The notes under the pieces were generated by a model. The model was not told the DNA's origin. It ran no database searches and saw only the letters and a list, made by a program, of their open reading frames with translations. From the NCBI GenBank assembly GCA_964019165.1, contig OZ025274.1:8800407-8864406 (forward strand): DNA of 64,000 bases, read 5' to 3'. The position numbers and the translations under genes are program-made. Of this stretch, positions 11,425 through 21,086 are shown piece by piece (the first letter of the stretch is position 1; each line of letters starts with the position of its first letter). This DNA comes from Mastigias papua (lineage: Eukaryota; Cnidaria; Scyphozoa; Rhizostomeae; Mastigiidae).

Positions 11425-11934
11425 TTATAAATACCCCAATCCATAAAGAAAAGTCTTGCAGATCCTACAGTTGCAATGTCTGCTTTTCTCTGATTTCAGA
11501 TATTTTCTAAAATCTATCAAAGAGCTGGAAGCTTTCAATTCTATTGGCAATTTTGCCCACGCTCTTTGACCCATGAGCCGTACTGTATCTGTACCATAGT
11601 TTGTAGTTCTCACTTTTTGTAGATTTAGTGTACTCGTGTTTCTTAGCTGATAGGGCACTTCCTTATCGCCAATGATTTCTATCATAAACGGAGGATTCAA
11701 CCGATTTTTGGTTTTGTAAATCTCAATCATCAGCAACTGTAGGTTTTTCTGATGAACAGATACTGAATTATCTTTTTCTAACAGCTCTTTAAATTGAGAA
11801 GTGTTATCTCTGTATGCGATTCCAAGAACCCTCTCCTGTATTTTATTTATTTTGTTTTCAATCTTCATATCATGGAACATCCATATCAGAGGGCAGTAGC
11901 TGAAATGTGACAATATTAAGGTATTCATTATCAA
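11425..11934 (-). pseudogene. LINE ORF2 C-terminal domain fragment
   Basis: About 170 codons containing the post-RT region found in many invertebrate CR1/Jockey-group elements: an N-terminal SYCPLIWMFH stretch, a middle SVHQKNLQLL, then RNTSTLNLQKVRTTNYG and WAKLPIELK, ending in CNCRICKTFLYGLGYL. The final C-x-C-x2-C motif is typical of this element group. It is separated from the RT fragment upstream by a one-base loss in an A-run near 11950 and by a stop at 12003-12005. It would bind nucleic acid in an intact element, but here it cannot be translated as part of ORF2. Confidence 0.85.
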
Positions 11935-12002
11935 TTTTATCTTTTTGAATCCATGAAAATCGAAATTCTAGATAATGCGTGCAACTTCTGGCTTGCATTT
12001 CT

Positions 12003-12323
12003 TCAAAGTGATTGCACATGACTTTTGAAGCTAAGCTTTGTATCTAGCGTTATCCCTAGCAATGTTTCTTCATCATTCTCTTCTATTAAAGCCTCTCCAA
12101 TATGTATTTTCATCTTTTTACTTTTTTCATCAAATATCATAAGATAACATTTATCTACATTCAATTCCATATAATTTTCAGGATACCAGGTTGCTAACTG
12201 AGCAGCATCTTGCTCTAAGCCATCTATGACACATTCAATCTTAGAGTCGCATACATAAATTGTCGTATCATCAGCGTAGTTGCATATTTCGGATCTGTTC
12301 ATCAGAAGAAACAAATCATTCAC
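12003..12323 (-). pseudogene. LINE reverse transcriptase, YADD-containing palm fragment
   Basis: About 106 codons starting MNDLFLLMN and holding NYADDTTIY, the catalytic YADD box of motif C with both Asp residues present (about 12267-12281). It continues with an ELNVDKCYLM thumb-proximal stretch and LLGITLDTKLSFKSHV, which is usual for Jockey/CR1-type RTs. It is out of frame with the preceding RT fragment: a T is missing in the T-run near 12331, between the FNI of motif B and the VNDLF that should follow. It ends at a TGA that replaces what is probably a Cys codon. Confidence 0.88.
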
Positions 12324-13636
12324 AAAATGTTAAAAAGCAATGGACCTAAGACGGATCCCTGTGGGACTCCTTTGTTAACTTCCTTCCATGTGCTAAATGA
12401 ACCATTTATTTTAACTTTCTGTATCCTTTTTGACAAATAACTATGTATCATTTTAAGGGCACTTCTACTAAGGCCATAGGCATGCAATTTTGCTATTAAT
12501 AATTCATGATCTATGCAGTCAAAGGCTTTAGAGAGATCCATCAATAGAGCTCCTGCATAGCCGCTTTTATCCAAGGTCATTTTACAAGTTTCCAGAAATC
12601 TCAAGAGAGCATGCTGTGTACTATAGCCTTTTTTAAACGCGCAAAGTAGGGGAGACAAGAAGCTCACTGAGAATTCCATTAACTGGTCATATAACAGGCG
12701 TTCCAAAATTTTTGAAGTAGATGATAGGACAGTGATTGGCCTATAAGTCTTTTTGTTTATGGCATCTTCCTTTTTGTAAAGCGAGGAGACATCCACTTTT
12801 TTAAGTTCGTTTGGAAAGTAATTTTCTGCCAAGCACAGGTTGAAAGTGTTAGTTAGATAAGGAAGAAAAACATCTGAGCTTCCTTTCAAAATTTTGGCTG
12901 GAATGCTCTCTAGTGGTGCTGCTTTCTTTAGATCAAGTTTATCTAGTTGTTTGTATACTTCTTCCTTTGACACAAGTGCAAACTCGAACATCCTTGAAGG
13001 ATTAAAGTTGTCTTTTATTCTTTTGACGCTTGGATGTAAGCTGTATTTAGTAATCGCAACATCAATTGAATCCTTAATGCCATCAGTTGATAACAAATTT
13101 AATTCAGCCCTTCCAACATCAATAGAACCCGTAATGTTAACGAAGTATTCATTAAAAATCTCAGCGATAGCCTTATCATTAGATATAAATTGGCTACCTT
13201 CTGCCAAGGTGACACTAGATGATGTCTGGACTTTCCCGGAAAAACTAGGCTTTACAGTTTTCCAAACTTTTCGATTGTCACCAAGATTCTTTAGATCTAG
13301 ATTTTGATAATAGTTGCACTTGGTCTTACGCAAAAGTTTAACACACCAATTTCTTTGCTTCTTGAAAGCCCTTTCATTTTCTTCCGTCCTATTTTTATTG
13401 TATCTATTGCGCAACTTTGACCGCAACATAATGGCTTTCCTTAGTGCTTTTGTCACAAAAGATCCGTCATTTGCTCTGACATATTTTCTCTTAATAGCCG
13501 CGTGTTCATTTAGCACATTTTTGACCAGCGAGTCAAAAGTATCATAATTTATTTTATCCGCAGGGACATGTTTTGAAAGTTCAGTATGTTCATAAAATCG
13601 CAGTTCAACTACTGTCCGCTTGTATGGATATTTCAC
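12320..13636 (-). pseudogene. LINE ORF2 linker and N-terminal RT domain
   Basis: A 438-codon open stretch. The first part is the basic linker between endonuclease and RT (HAAIKRKYVRAND, LRKAIMLRSKLRNRYNK, KVWKTVKPSFSG). The RT follows: LKKAAPLESIPAKILK, YRPITVLSSTSKILERLLYDQL, the motif A box ALLMDLSKAFDCIDHELL with its catalytic Asp, and motif B GVPQGSVLGPLLF. It stops right after motif B because of the one-base deletion near 12331. The 5' side is cut at about 13640 by the nested LINE. The first codon used here is not a natural start, since the frame really continues from the endonuclease. Confidence 0.9.
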
Positions 13637-13652
13637 GATAGAAGGGCTAATA

Positions 13653-14071
13653 CTAAATTAAATAAAGTATATGAAAGAGCCTTGCACATTGCATGCAAAG
13701 ATAGTGGTAGTAATTCTGTAAATAAATCCCTGACTATACATCAACGCAATTTGCAGTAGCTTGCGATAGAAATATTCAAGACAAAGAATAACATTAATCC
13801 AACTTTTATGAAGGATGTCTTTGCCAAAAAATATAACTATTATAGCTTGCGTAATCCAAATCATTTGCAACTGCCGAAAGCAAGAACAACAATATATGGT
13901 GCAGAAAATATTCAGTTTAGAGGTTGCTCCTTATGGTCCTCACTGCCCAATAGTTTGAAAGACAGTGACACTTTGCAAGAATTTAAAAAAAAAATAAAAC
14001 AGTGGAACAGAATACCTTGCAACTGCAGATTGTGCAAAGTTTATATTAAAGATTTAGGTTTTGTGGCTTAG
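13653..14071 (+). pseudogene. Nested 5'-truncated LINE: C-terminal ORF2 fragment
   Basis: In one frame it reads KLNKVYERALHIACKD, then SLTIHQRNLQ, a stop (TAG near 13758), then FKTKNNINPTFMKDVFAKKY, RNPNHLQLPKARTTIYG, SLWSSLPNSLKD and the tail CNCRLCKVYIKDLGF. This is the same C-terminal domain as in the host LINE but a different copy, in the opposite orientation and clearly diverged. Only the last about 140 codons are present. That is the usual outcome of incomplete target-primed reverse transcription. The premature stop shows it is dead. Confidence 0.85.
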
Positions 14072-14179
14072 TTCTGTATTTATATTCTCTTTATTTTAGT
14101 CTTTTAGTTTTAGAGTTAGTTTAGGTTGGCCTTAATTAGCTTCTTTTCTAGCTATAAATACAGCCAACTGTAAATAAAT

Positions 14180-14393
<214 letters not shown>

Positions 14394-14402
14394 ACATCTA
14401 TT

Positions 14403-15095
14403 CTAAAATTATTGATATTGAAATTTCGGTACTCTATGTAATTTATGAGTTTAGGACCTTTTTCAAGAAACCACCTTTCAAAACAGTTATTATCATGCAA
14501 TGAAAATCTGACAGTCCAGTTTCAATCGAGTTTGTGCATTGAAAACTGGATGTTCTGTTAGTAAGTATTAAGTCAATCGATCTTGGTCTGTCTGATTTAA
14601 AGCACGTTGGCTTTTCCACTAAATTTTTCAAGCTATATATTTCCAAGAAATTGCTTATGTCAGCTTCTTTTTCTTCCATATTGAAATCTCCCAGTAAGAT
14701 AAGGTTTTCATACCCAGTGCTATAGGCATCAAGCGACTTTCCCAGTTCTTCAAAAAAATATCTTCCGTTCTGAGAAGGAGGACGGTAAACATTTGCTAGA
14801 AGCCATTTTTTTTTAGATTAATCTCCACAAAACCACATTCTATACCATCAGGGAGATTGTATGCTCTTAACTCCTTAGCTGGAACGCCCTCCCTAACATA
14901 ATCTACAATTCCACCGCCACTCTAATTTCTGCCATATCTAAATGGAGGCTTGAAGCTTTCAAAGAATAACTGGGCGGTTTTAAAGCTACTGTCAGGCTTT
15001 GCTTCAGCAATTGCTAAAATATCTACGTTTTTAGAAATTAAACATTTCAAGGGCTAGAATTCGTTTCTAATGGAGTCAATATTCAAGTATGCTAT
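14403..15095 (-). pseudogene. LINE APE-type endonuclease domain, frameshifted
   Basis: Reading leftward on the minus strand, the pieces come in order across several frames: LNIDSIRNEF, KNVDILAIAEAKPDSSF (the conserved Glu-bearing box), GGGIVDYVREGVPAKELRAY, KKWLLANVYRPPSQ, ENLILLGDFNMEEKE (the GDFN box), LVEKPTCFKSDRPRSIDLIL, and ETGLSDFHCM (the terminal SDxH-like box), then KLINYIEYRNFN before the break at the nested insertion. These are the exonuclease/endonuclease/phosphatase-fold motifs of APE LINE nucleases that nick target DNA. Several frameshifts and at least one stop make it non-functional. Confidence 0.87.
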
Positions 15096-15109
15096 GATTG
15101 ATTATCCGT

Positions 15110-15270
15110 TTGCGGTTTTTAATTCTCGAAACCTTGCAGCATAGTATACGCACTAGCTTAGTACCGATAGCCCGCTAAACGCGGGACACCTGCGCTAGGC
15201 TACGGGGCAGTAAAGGGACAGGAAGAAAGTCAAGAAGCCCCGTATGTATGTGTCGTGTGTAGGTGTTCCT
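15110..15270 (-). other. Likely 5' leader of the minus-strand LINE
   Basis: A locally GC-richer stretch (cccgctaaacgcgggacacc, and gctacggggcagtaaaggga) between the endonuclease remnant and the point where satellite resumes. Position fits the 5' UTR of the LINE. It contains the short hairpin cccgc-taaa-gcggg at about 15171-15185. Confidence 0.5.
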
Positions 15271-15340
15271 CACGTATGTGTCAAAACTCTGGATATACGG
15301 TAATTACTACAGATCTGATAGTCATATGATATTATAAGTG
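15271..15340 (+). repeat. Satellite stub between two retroelement insertions
   Basis: About 70 bp matching the end of an edge monomer: cacgtatgtgtcaaaactct, then gatatacgg, agatctgatagtcatatga and tattataagtg. It closely resembles the copy at about 21753-21820. The next retroelement begins directly after tattataagtg. The matching continuation (gatttactgcagacatatgg) is found at about 21088, so the stub and that site were once adjacent. Confidence 0.88.
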
Positions 15341-15344
15341 AGCT

Positions 15345-15998
15345 GCATTAGAAAAGAAAAATGAACAACTTTGTCTGCAAATGCGCAATGAAACCCTAGG
15401 AGCTGTTCAAAACGCCAAGTATCTAGGAGTTCACATTGATAATTCTCTTGACTGGAAGAAGCATATTCAGGAAACATCTAAAAAAATTTCACGATCTCTT
15501 GGTATGTTAAAATATGCAAAAAGATATCTTCCTTTCCATGCGCTTAAAAATCTCTACACCAGTGTCATTGATCCTAGCTTCCGGTACTGCTGTTCTGTGT
15601 GGGGTGTGTGTGGTGCAGCCGAAATCCACCAGCTACAGAAACTTCAAAATCGAGCTGCCCGAATCATCACCGGTAGCAATTACGATGCCCCTAGTAAACC
15701 ATTAATAGAAAGTTTGGGTTGGAAAACGATTAATGATATGATACAGCTTGAATCGCCAGTTATGGTATTCAAATCATTAAATCGGCTCACCCCACAATAC
15801 CTCTCAGACCTGTTTGTGGCAAACTCCACCAATCCCTCATACAACCTAAGAAGTACGGACACTGATCTTACGCTGCCAAAGAGGAACACCTCGACTGGCC
15901 AGAAAAGCTTTTGGTATAGGGGTGCTAAACTTTGGAATGGCCTCCCAGATCCATCAAAGCGAGCCTCTAGCCTCATCTCCTTCAAGACGTTGTTATAG
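15345..15998 (+). pseudogene. LINE ORF2 C-terminal fragment (RT tail)
   Basis: The frame is open from the insertion edge, upstream of the first ATG at 15381. Recognisable pieces are NAKYLGVHIDNSLDWKKHI (post-RT thumb region), SFRYCCSVWG, LQKLQNRAARIITGSNYD, YNLRSTDTDLTLPKRNT and FWYRGAKLWNGLPDPSK, ending shortly after SLISFKTLL. This matches the C-terminal part of CR1/L2/Jockey-group RT proteins. The catalytic RT core and the endonuclease are absent, so it cannot move itself. There is no internal stop or frameshift, so it is younger than the LINE at 11293-15270, or has simply been lucky. Confidence 0.85.
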
Positions 15999-16233
15999 TC
16001 ACTTTATGTCATTTCAGTCATCTCCTTTATTTTATTCTATTTTTTGTCCTCTAACTAGTATTTTTAATCTTTCAAATAGAACATTATATGTACTTATTGT
16101 AATTAAGAAAGTTATGTAGGACTTTACTTATTGTAATTAAGTTATGTGGGATTTTATTCCTATTTTGTAGTATATTTAGATGGAGGGCCCCTTGAAAGCA
16201 GCTACGGCTGAAGGGCTACCCTCCCTAAACATT

Positions 16234-16254
16234 TATAATAATAATAATAATAAT
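16234..16254. repeat. (TAA)n tract, left
   Basis: About 7 TAA units closing the plus-strand LINE. It also forms one border of the minus-strand REL element that follows at 16255. Confidence 0.9.
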
Positions 16255-17183
16255 GGAGACTTTCATTTTATATTCCGCTACATACAATGGTAACCTCACT
16301 TAAAAAGGTAGTTACAATTGGCTAGCCTGATAACAATAAAACAAATAACTAACGATAACAAAAGTTAAAACACGGATAATAAAAAAAAAAGCTACAATGG
16401 ATTGCATCTTAGATGGAAAGAAGTTCTGGACTATTCCACGGCTTGTTTCTACGGCAAAAGATGTAATAAGTCGTTCGAATGATGGTATTTGAGAGTTTTG
16501 AGATTAGGTAGCGCCGGTGTCGCATATCAACAGCTAGAGCATCGCACATTTCAATAAAAGAAGAGCAAGAAAGGCCAAAAATTCCAAGAGAACTGATAGA
16601 AAGATTGACAAACTTAACATCTGTATATTTGGATTTAAGTGTTTCCATAAGGGATTGATATTTAGCTCTCTTGCGCTCAGCGTTCACTTCTAGGATGGTT
16701 TCAAAACCAACTGTAAGTTCGAGAATGTAAATCTTGTTGTCAGGCGATACAAAAACAAGATCAGGACGAAAATTGTCTCCCGTTATTATGGAAGGAGAAT
16801 GAAAGCATGGGAGATCAACGTAAAGAGATGCTCCTGGACTTGCTCTAAAATAGTTAGCCAAGATTTGTAATGCAGAGTTGTGCCGCCAGGTGTAACGACC
16901 CTCTTCTAAGTAAGATTTACAACCTGCTACAACATGAAGAAGAGTTTCTGGTAAATGACAGAAAGAGCATTCTGAGGACTGTGCGAAATTCCATTTTTTA
17001 AGGTTGTTGCGAGTGGAAAGTGAATTGTTGAGGTACCTTAGTGTAAAGTTGAATATATTATTAGGCATCTTGCTCTGAACTGAAGTCCATATGGATTTAG
17101 TCACAGTAAGAGAATGATCGAGAACAAAAGAAAGAATGGCTCCTTGAGATTGTAGTTGTGTCTGCAAACGATGCTTATGCTCA

Positions 17184-17184
<1 letters not shown>
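16255..17184 (-). mobile_element. 5'-truncated REL-endonuclease non-LTR element
   Basis: Lies between two TAA/AAT tracts (16234-16254 and 17185-17248). The minus-strand order is truncated coding sequence (17184-16409), then a 3' UTR to 16255 containing an A/T homopolymer near 16381-16390. Only the C-terminal third of the protein remains. Both borders being TAA repeats suggests it, too, used a TAA target or the tail of a previous element. Confidence 0.8.
16409..17184 (-). pseudogene. Non-LTR element C-terminus: CCHC finger plus REL endonuclease
   Basis: About 258 codons are real element sequence; the poly-Tyr extension upstream is the AAT tract read in frame. Order: IWTSVQSKMPNNIFNF, the finger C-x2-C-x7-H-x4-C (CSFCHLPETLLHVVAGC), SLYVDLPCFHSPSIITGDN, the nuclease core FRPDLVF then KIYILELTVGFE (PD then E/D about 14 residues on), KYQSLMETLKSKY, VKFVNLSISSLGIFG and a basic end RNKPWNSPELLS. 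This is the restriction-like endonuclease module of early-branching non-LTR elements (R2, R4, NeSL, CRE groups). The RT domain is missing. Confidence 0.85.
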
Positions 17185-17247
<63 letters not shown>

Positions 17248-17248
17248 T
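17185..17248. repeat. (AAT)n tract, about 21 units
   Basis: An uninterrupted 64-bp AAT run between the truncated minus-strand REL element and the 5' end of the plus-strand Dong/R4-like element. It is the longest pure trinucleotide tract of the TAA type in the window. Confidence 0.95.
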
Positions 17249-17538
17249 TGTCCTGGGTATGACATAAAACTGCATCCGGTTGTGGAGTTTAGACGTGGGA
17301 TAATGAGGTTACCCTTTGCCACAATTACCTCCAGGTCACCCTTGAGCAAGGTGTAGTACCTGTCAGCTCTCCCCGAGGCTAAGAAATACCGGGTTGGCAT
17401 CCGGCGGGGGCTAGTCTGTTTTATGGGTGGGAGGGACTCTTCAGCCTTGGTTGGCAACCCTCCTAGAGATGGTGTCTCGATAAAAACACTGGTGGTAGTG
17501 CAACCTTAAATTCACTAGAACCTCTATATGAGTGCTGA
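17249..17538 (+). promoter_or_regulatory. 5' UTR of the Dong/R4-like element, structured
   Basis: GC-richer than the surroundings, with G- and C-rich blocks that can pair, for example ggaggg near 17430 with ccctcc near 17458, and ccgaggctaagaaataccgg near 17371. Many R2/R4-group elements carry an HDV-like self-cleaving ribozyme at their 5' end that frees the RNA from host transcripts. I could not fold this by eye well enough to claim one. Confidence 0.4.
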
Positions 17539-20500
17539 ATGTCTAATAATAGTTTATCGAATAACGACGTTAATGGGGCTGGATCATTACGTGAAGGCTC
17601 CTCGTCCTGCAGGTGTTCCTTGGGTGAGCAGCGAGGACCCGGTCGTTATCCTGCTACTGCTAGAATGAGATGGAGTAAAGAAGTAAACAAGGTAGTGATG
17701 GAATGCTTTTACAGGAGTAAACCGTTTGATGAAAATGAGAGACCTATCAGAGGCTATAGACAACGAATGTTTAAAGAATGGAGACTAAGGGGCATGTTTG
17801 ATTCAACGGAGCAGCGGATTTGTGACCAAGCGAGAACCATCAGAAAGAACGGTTGGCTATCAGATATTGAGTTAGAAATGATTAAAAGGAAAATTGAAGA
17901 TGAGGTTCAAAATGACGCTGCTTGTTGTGAGGAAGAATGTCAATTTGGAATTCCGGGCGAGGAAGTAGGGGCCAGGAATGACCAAGAGGTCAACAATGGT
18001 AATCAGGCAGAGGTCACTGATGAAGGAGGACAAGATATGAATGAAGATGAATTAATCAATGATGAATTAGACCAAGAACAAAGAATGATAGTTGATCAGC
18101 TAAAGCAAATAATGGCAGAAGGAAGAACAGCCGAAGGAATAATGTTTAAGAAAGTTGATAGGACAACGTTAAGAACTAAAACTGAAAAAGTTAATGGAGT
18201 ACTTCAGTTTGTGAAAACTAGCAATATAACACAAACAAATGATCTCATTAAGGCTGCAGGTATTTGGGTTGCGGAACAGCTAGGTTTGAAGAAATTTACA
18301 ATTAGGGAGAAATATGTACCCAGGTGGAAACGTAGAATAGAGGGGGATATCAAGAGACTGAGGCGGGAAGTAAACTTTATGGAGAGAGGCCAGAGAGGTA
18401 AACTTGAAGCAAAGAAGAAAGGAAAACTAAAAGATCTGGAAGAGAAATATGGCGTAAAACGAAAAGGATTTAAAACTGTGGTAGAGGAACTAAAGCAGAG
18501 GATGATTGCAAAGAGTGCAAAAGTTCAAAGATATGAGCAGAGAATCACTCAATTTAAACAGAATAGGTTGTTTCATATTGATCAGAAGAAGCTATACAGT
18601 GAATTGAATGGAGGGAGAAAGTTTTCGCACAATGTACCAGATGCAGATGAGAGTAGGAGATTCTGGAGTGATATTTGGAGTGTTAAAAAGGAGCACAATA
18701 GAGAAGCTGCATGGCTACGGTGCCTACAGAATGAGAGAAACAGAGATCACTTTCAGGAACCAGTGAAGGTCAGTGTTGAGAATGTGAGAAAGCAGTGTCA
18801 AAAGATTCCAAATTGGAAAGCACCAGGTAAAGACGGGGTACAAGGATATTGGATTAAGTACCTCACTAGCCTTCACATGAGAATTGTTTACCAACTGAAT
18901 AGGATATTAGAGTTTAAAGATGATTTGCCTTCATGGATGACATATGGTCGTACAGTGTTATGCCAAAAAGACCCTGGAAAAGGTAATGCAGTGGAAAATT
19001 ATCGCCCTATCACATGCCTGCCTATGATGTGGAAACTTCTAACGGGAATTATAGCAGAAGAGATGTATACCTATTTGGAAAGAGAGAATCTTCTACCGGA
19101 AGAACAGAAAGGGTGTAAGCGTGGGAGTCGTGGAACAAAAGATCAGTTGTTAATTGATAAGACAGTATTGAGAGATTGTAAGAAACGACATACTAATTTA
19201 GCGATGTCTTGGATAGATTACAAGAAAGCATACGACTTTGTTCCGCATAGTTGGATTTGTGAGTGTATGGAAATGTTTGGGGTGGCAGAGAATGTTAGAA
19301 CCTTTCTAGAAAGAAGTATGAATCAGTGGAAGCTATCTTTAACATCTAGTGGAGAAGTCCTGGGTGATGTTGACGTAAAGAGAGGGATATTCCAGGGTGA
19401 TAGTTTGTCACCTTTGTTGTTTGTATTAAGTGTGATTCCAATCTCTTTAGTTCTTAGGAAAGTAACTGCATGTTATGAATGGGGTAAGAAGGAGTACAAG
19501 ATAAACCATCTTTTCTTCATGGATCATCTAAAGTTGTTTGGCAAGAATGAAGATCAAATAGATTCACTTGTAAACACAGTCAATATTTGTAGTGGAGATA
19601 TTGGAATGGAATTTGGTCTTAGAAAGTGTGGCATTCTTACGCTGAAGAGAGGAAAAGTTGTCCGAAGTGAGGGGATCGAACTTCCCAGTGGTGAAGTAAT
19701 GAGGGAAGTTGAACAGGAAGGATATACATATCTAGGTATTGTCGAGCTTGATAAGATTAAGGAAGATGAAATGAAAGATAAAATTACAAGGGAATATAAG
19801 AGAAGGCTGAGACTTATTCTTAGGTCAAAGTTGAATGGTAGGAATAAAATTACAGCAATGAACACATGGGCAGTAGCTGTCATAAGATACGGGGCTGGAA
19901 TACTGGATTGGAAAGATCGTGAACTAAAATGTTTAGACAGAGGAACAAGAAAACTTATGACAATGTATGGAGCATTTCATCCCAAGAGTGATGTAGACAG
20001 ACTATATTTGAAAAGACATGATGGTGGCAGAGGATTGATCAGCATAGAACACTGTGTTAGAGCAGAGGAGAACAGTTTAGGATTTTACGTGTTGAATTCT
20101 ACAGAAATGTTAATTAAGGGAGTTTGTGCATCAGAAACGATTGAGACAGAAGGTATTATGAATAAAATGGACTTCAAAAGACAAAGAACCCAGGAGCTTA
20201 AACAGAAATGGACAGAGAAAAGGATGTATGGACAGTTTGTGAGAGAAATGCCAGAGAAAGTTGACAAGAACAAAACATGGGATTGGTTAATCCGAAGTGA
20301 TCTCAAGGTAGAGACAGAGGCATTGTTGTGTGCTGCGCAAGAACAAGCTATCAGAACAAATTACGTAAAACACCACATTGATAGAAGCATAGAAAACCCC
20401 CTTTGTAGAATGTGTGGTAAAAGAGGAGAAAGTGTGCAGCACATAATAAGCGAATGTGAAAAGTTAGCCCAAAAAGAATACAAGAGGCGCCATGATAATG

Positions 20501-20973
20501 TAGCAAAGAGAATTCATTGGGAGCTGTGTAGGAAGCATGCATTAGACCGGAAGGAAAGGTGGTATGATCATAACCCAGATGGGACAGCAGAGAATAACGA
20601 TGTAAAGCTGTTATGGGATATAAATATACAGTGCGATCATGTAATAGAGGCAAGGCGCCCAGATATTGTTATAATAGACAAGAGAAGACAAAATGGAATA
20701 ATTGTAGATATAGCAGTACCTGCTGATGGACGAGTACATGAAAAAGAAAGAGAAAAAGTTGAGAAATACCAAGAACTACGGAGGGAAATTGGAAGACTGT
20801 GGCAATTGAAAAATGTTAAAGTTGTTCCTGTTGTTATAGGTGCCCTGGGAAGTGTAACAAAAGAGTTTGACAACTGGATGGAAAAATTGGAATTACCGAG
20901 TAATGTTGGAGCTATACAGAAGACTGCCTTGTTGGGAACAGCTAGGATCCTGAGAAGGGTGTTAGAATTATGA
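17539..20973 (+). CDS. Dong/R4-like retrotransposon polyprotein (RT + REL endonuclease), motif C altered
   Basis: 1144 codons with no stop or frameshift; ATG at 17539 (an ATG at 17528 is in another frame). N-terminus: a C-R-C element, then a Myb/trihelix-like block around residues 42-100 (RMRWSKEVN), likely DNA binding. An acidic stretch at about 125-185 and a Lys/Arg-rich, probably coiled region at about 255-350 follow. RT: ENYRPITCLP at 486-495, motif A SWIDYKKAYD (Asp560, Asp566), motif B GIFQGDSLSPLLF at 616-628, and motif C at 660-663 reading F-M-D-H. The second catalytic Asp expected here is His663 (codon CAT at 19525-19527), so polymerase activity should be lost. C-terminus: finger C956-x2-C959-x8-H968-x4-C973, REL nuclease with P1041-D1042 and Asp1057, then a conserved TALLGTARILRRVLEL end. 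In an intact element it would nick target DNA and copy the RNA in place. Confidence 0.9.
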   Translation: MSNNSLSNNDVNGAGSLREGSSSCRCSLGEQRGPGRYPATARMRWSKEVNKVVMECFYRSKPFDENERPIRGYRQRMFKEWRLRGMFDSTEQRICDQARTIRKNGWLSDIELEMIKRKIEDEVQNDAACCEEECQFGIPGEEVGARNDQEVNNGNQAEVTDEGGQDMNEDELINDELDQEQRMIVDQLKQIMAEGRTAEGIMFKKVDRTTLRTKTEKVNGVLQFVKTSNITQTNDLIKAAGIWVAEQLGLKKFTIREKYVPRWKRRIEGDIKRLRREVNFMERGQRGKLEAKKKGKLKDLEEKYGVKRKGFKTVVEELKQRMIAKSAKVQRYEQRITQFKQNRLFHIDQKKLYSELNGGRKFSHNVPDADESRRFWSDIWSVKKEHNREAAWLRCLQNERNRDHFQEPVKVSVENVRKQCQKIPNWKAPGKDGVQGYWIKYLTSLHMRIVYQLNRILEFKDDLPSWMTYGRTVLCQKDPGKGNAVENYRPITCLPMMWKLLTGIIAEEMYTYLERENLLPEEQKGCKRGSRGTKDQLLIDKTVLRDCKKRHTNLAMSWIDYKKAYDFVPHSWICECMEMFGVAENVRTFLERSMNQWKLSLTSSGEVLGDVDVKRGIFQGDSLSPLLFVLSVIPISLVLRKVTACYEWGKKEYKINHLFFMDHLKLFGKNEDQIDSLVNTVNICSGDIGMEFGLRKCGILTLKRGKVVRSEGIELPSGEVMREVEQEGYTYLGIVELDKIKEDEMKDKITREYKRRLRLILRSKLNGRNKITAMNTWAVAVIRYGAGILDWKDRELKCLDRGTRKLMTMYGAFHPKSDVDRLYLKRHDGGRGLISIEHCVRAEENSLGFYVLNSTEMLIKGVCASETIETEGIMNKMDFKRQRTQELKQKWTEKRMYGQFVREMPEKVDKNKTWDWLIRSDLKVETEALLCAAQEQAIRTNYVKHHIDRSIENPLCRMCGKRGESVQHIISECEKLAQKEYKRRHDNVAKRIHWELCRKHALDRKERWYDHNPDGTAENNDVKLLWDINIQCDHVIEARRPDIVIIDKRRQNGIIVDIAVPADGRVHEKEREKVEKYQELRREIGRLWQLKNVKVVPVVIGALGSVTKEFDNWMEKLELPSNVGAIQKTALLGTARILRRVLEL

Positions 20974-21072
20974 ACAAAGTATTTCCTGTTAGCCCTTAGT
21001 TATTTGTTATAACCCGCCTAACAGATGTAGTAACGGCAATTCAACCAGCCTGAGCAAATGCTGACTGAATAC

Positions 21073-21086
21073 ATAATAATAATAAT
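21073..21086. repeat. TAA-type tract, right border of the retroelement stack
   Basis: A short ataataataataat run after the 3' UTR of the Dong/R4-like element. Satellite resumes at 21087 in register with the stub ending at 15340. Confidence 0.85.

Larger units (their letters stand above)
15341..16254 (+). mobile_element. 5'-truncated LINE (CR1/L2-like) with (TAA)n tail
   Basis: Starts abruptly in ORF2 coding sequence at the satellite break. It contains the ORF2 C-terminus (to 15998), a 3' UTR with the segment gggccccttgaaagcagcta and a mirror-like agggctaccctccc near 16185-16227, and ends in (TAA)n at 16234-16254. Satellite phase is continuous across the whole insertion block (15340 to 21087), so this LINE was probably the first arrival at this site, with later elements using its TAA tail. 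Confidence 0.82.
17249..21072 (+). mobile_element. Near full-length Dong/R4-like non-LTR element in a TAA repeat
   Basis: About 3.8 kb: a 290-bp 5' UTR (17249-17538), one ORF of 1144 codons (17539-20973), and a 98-bp 3' UTR (20974-21072). It has TAA-type repeats on both sides, (AAT)n at 17185-17248 and ataataataataat at 21073-21086. A single ORF with N-terminal DNA-binding domain, central RT, CCHC finger and C-terminal REL nuclease is the R2/R4 plan, and insertion into TAA repeats is the known habit of Dong in silkworm. The clade call is inference from architecture and target, not from an alignment. Confidence 0.8.

Noticed and set aside
12894..13547. Plus-strand ORFs at 12894-13307 and 13314-13547
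   Set aside because: Antisense shadows of the minus-strand LINE RT/linker region, whose motifs are unambiguous.
17101..17457. Poly-Ile/poly-Tyr ORFs on both strands
   Set aside because: Readings of the (AAT)n tract; the poly-Tyr start of the REL fragment is not part of the original protein.
19554..20873. Minus-strand ORFs at 19554-19883, 20085-20306, 20351-20653 and 20637-20873
   Set aside because: Antisense shadows of the 1144-codon retrotransposon ORF.
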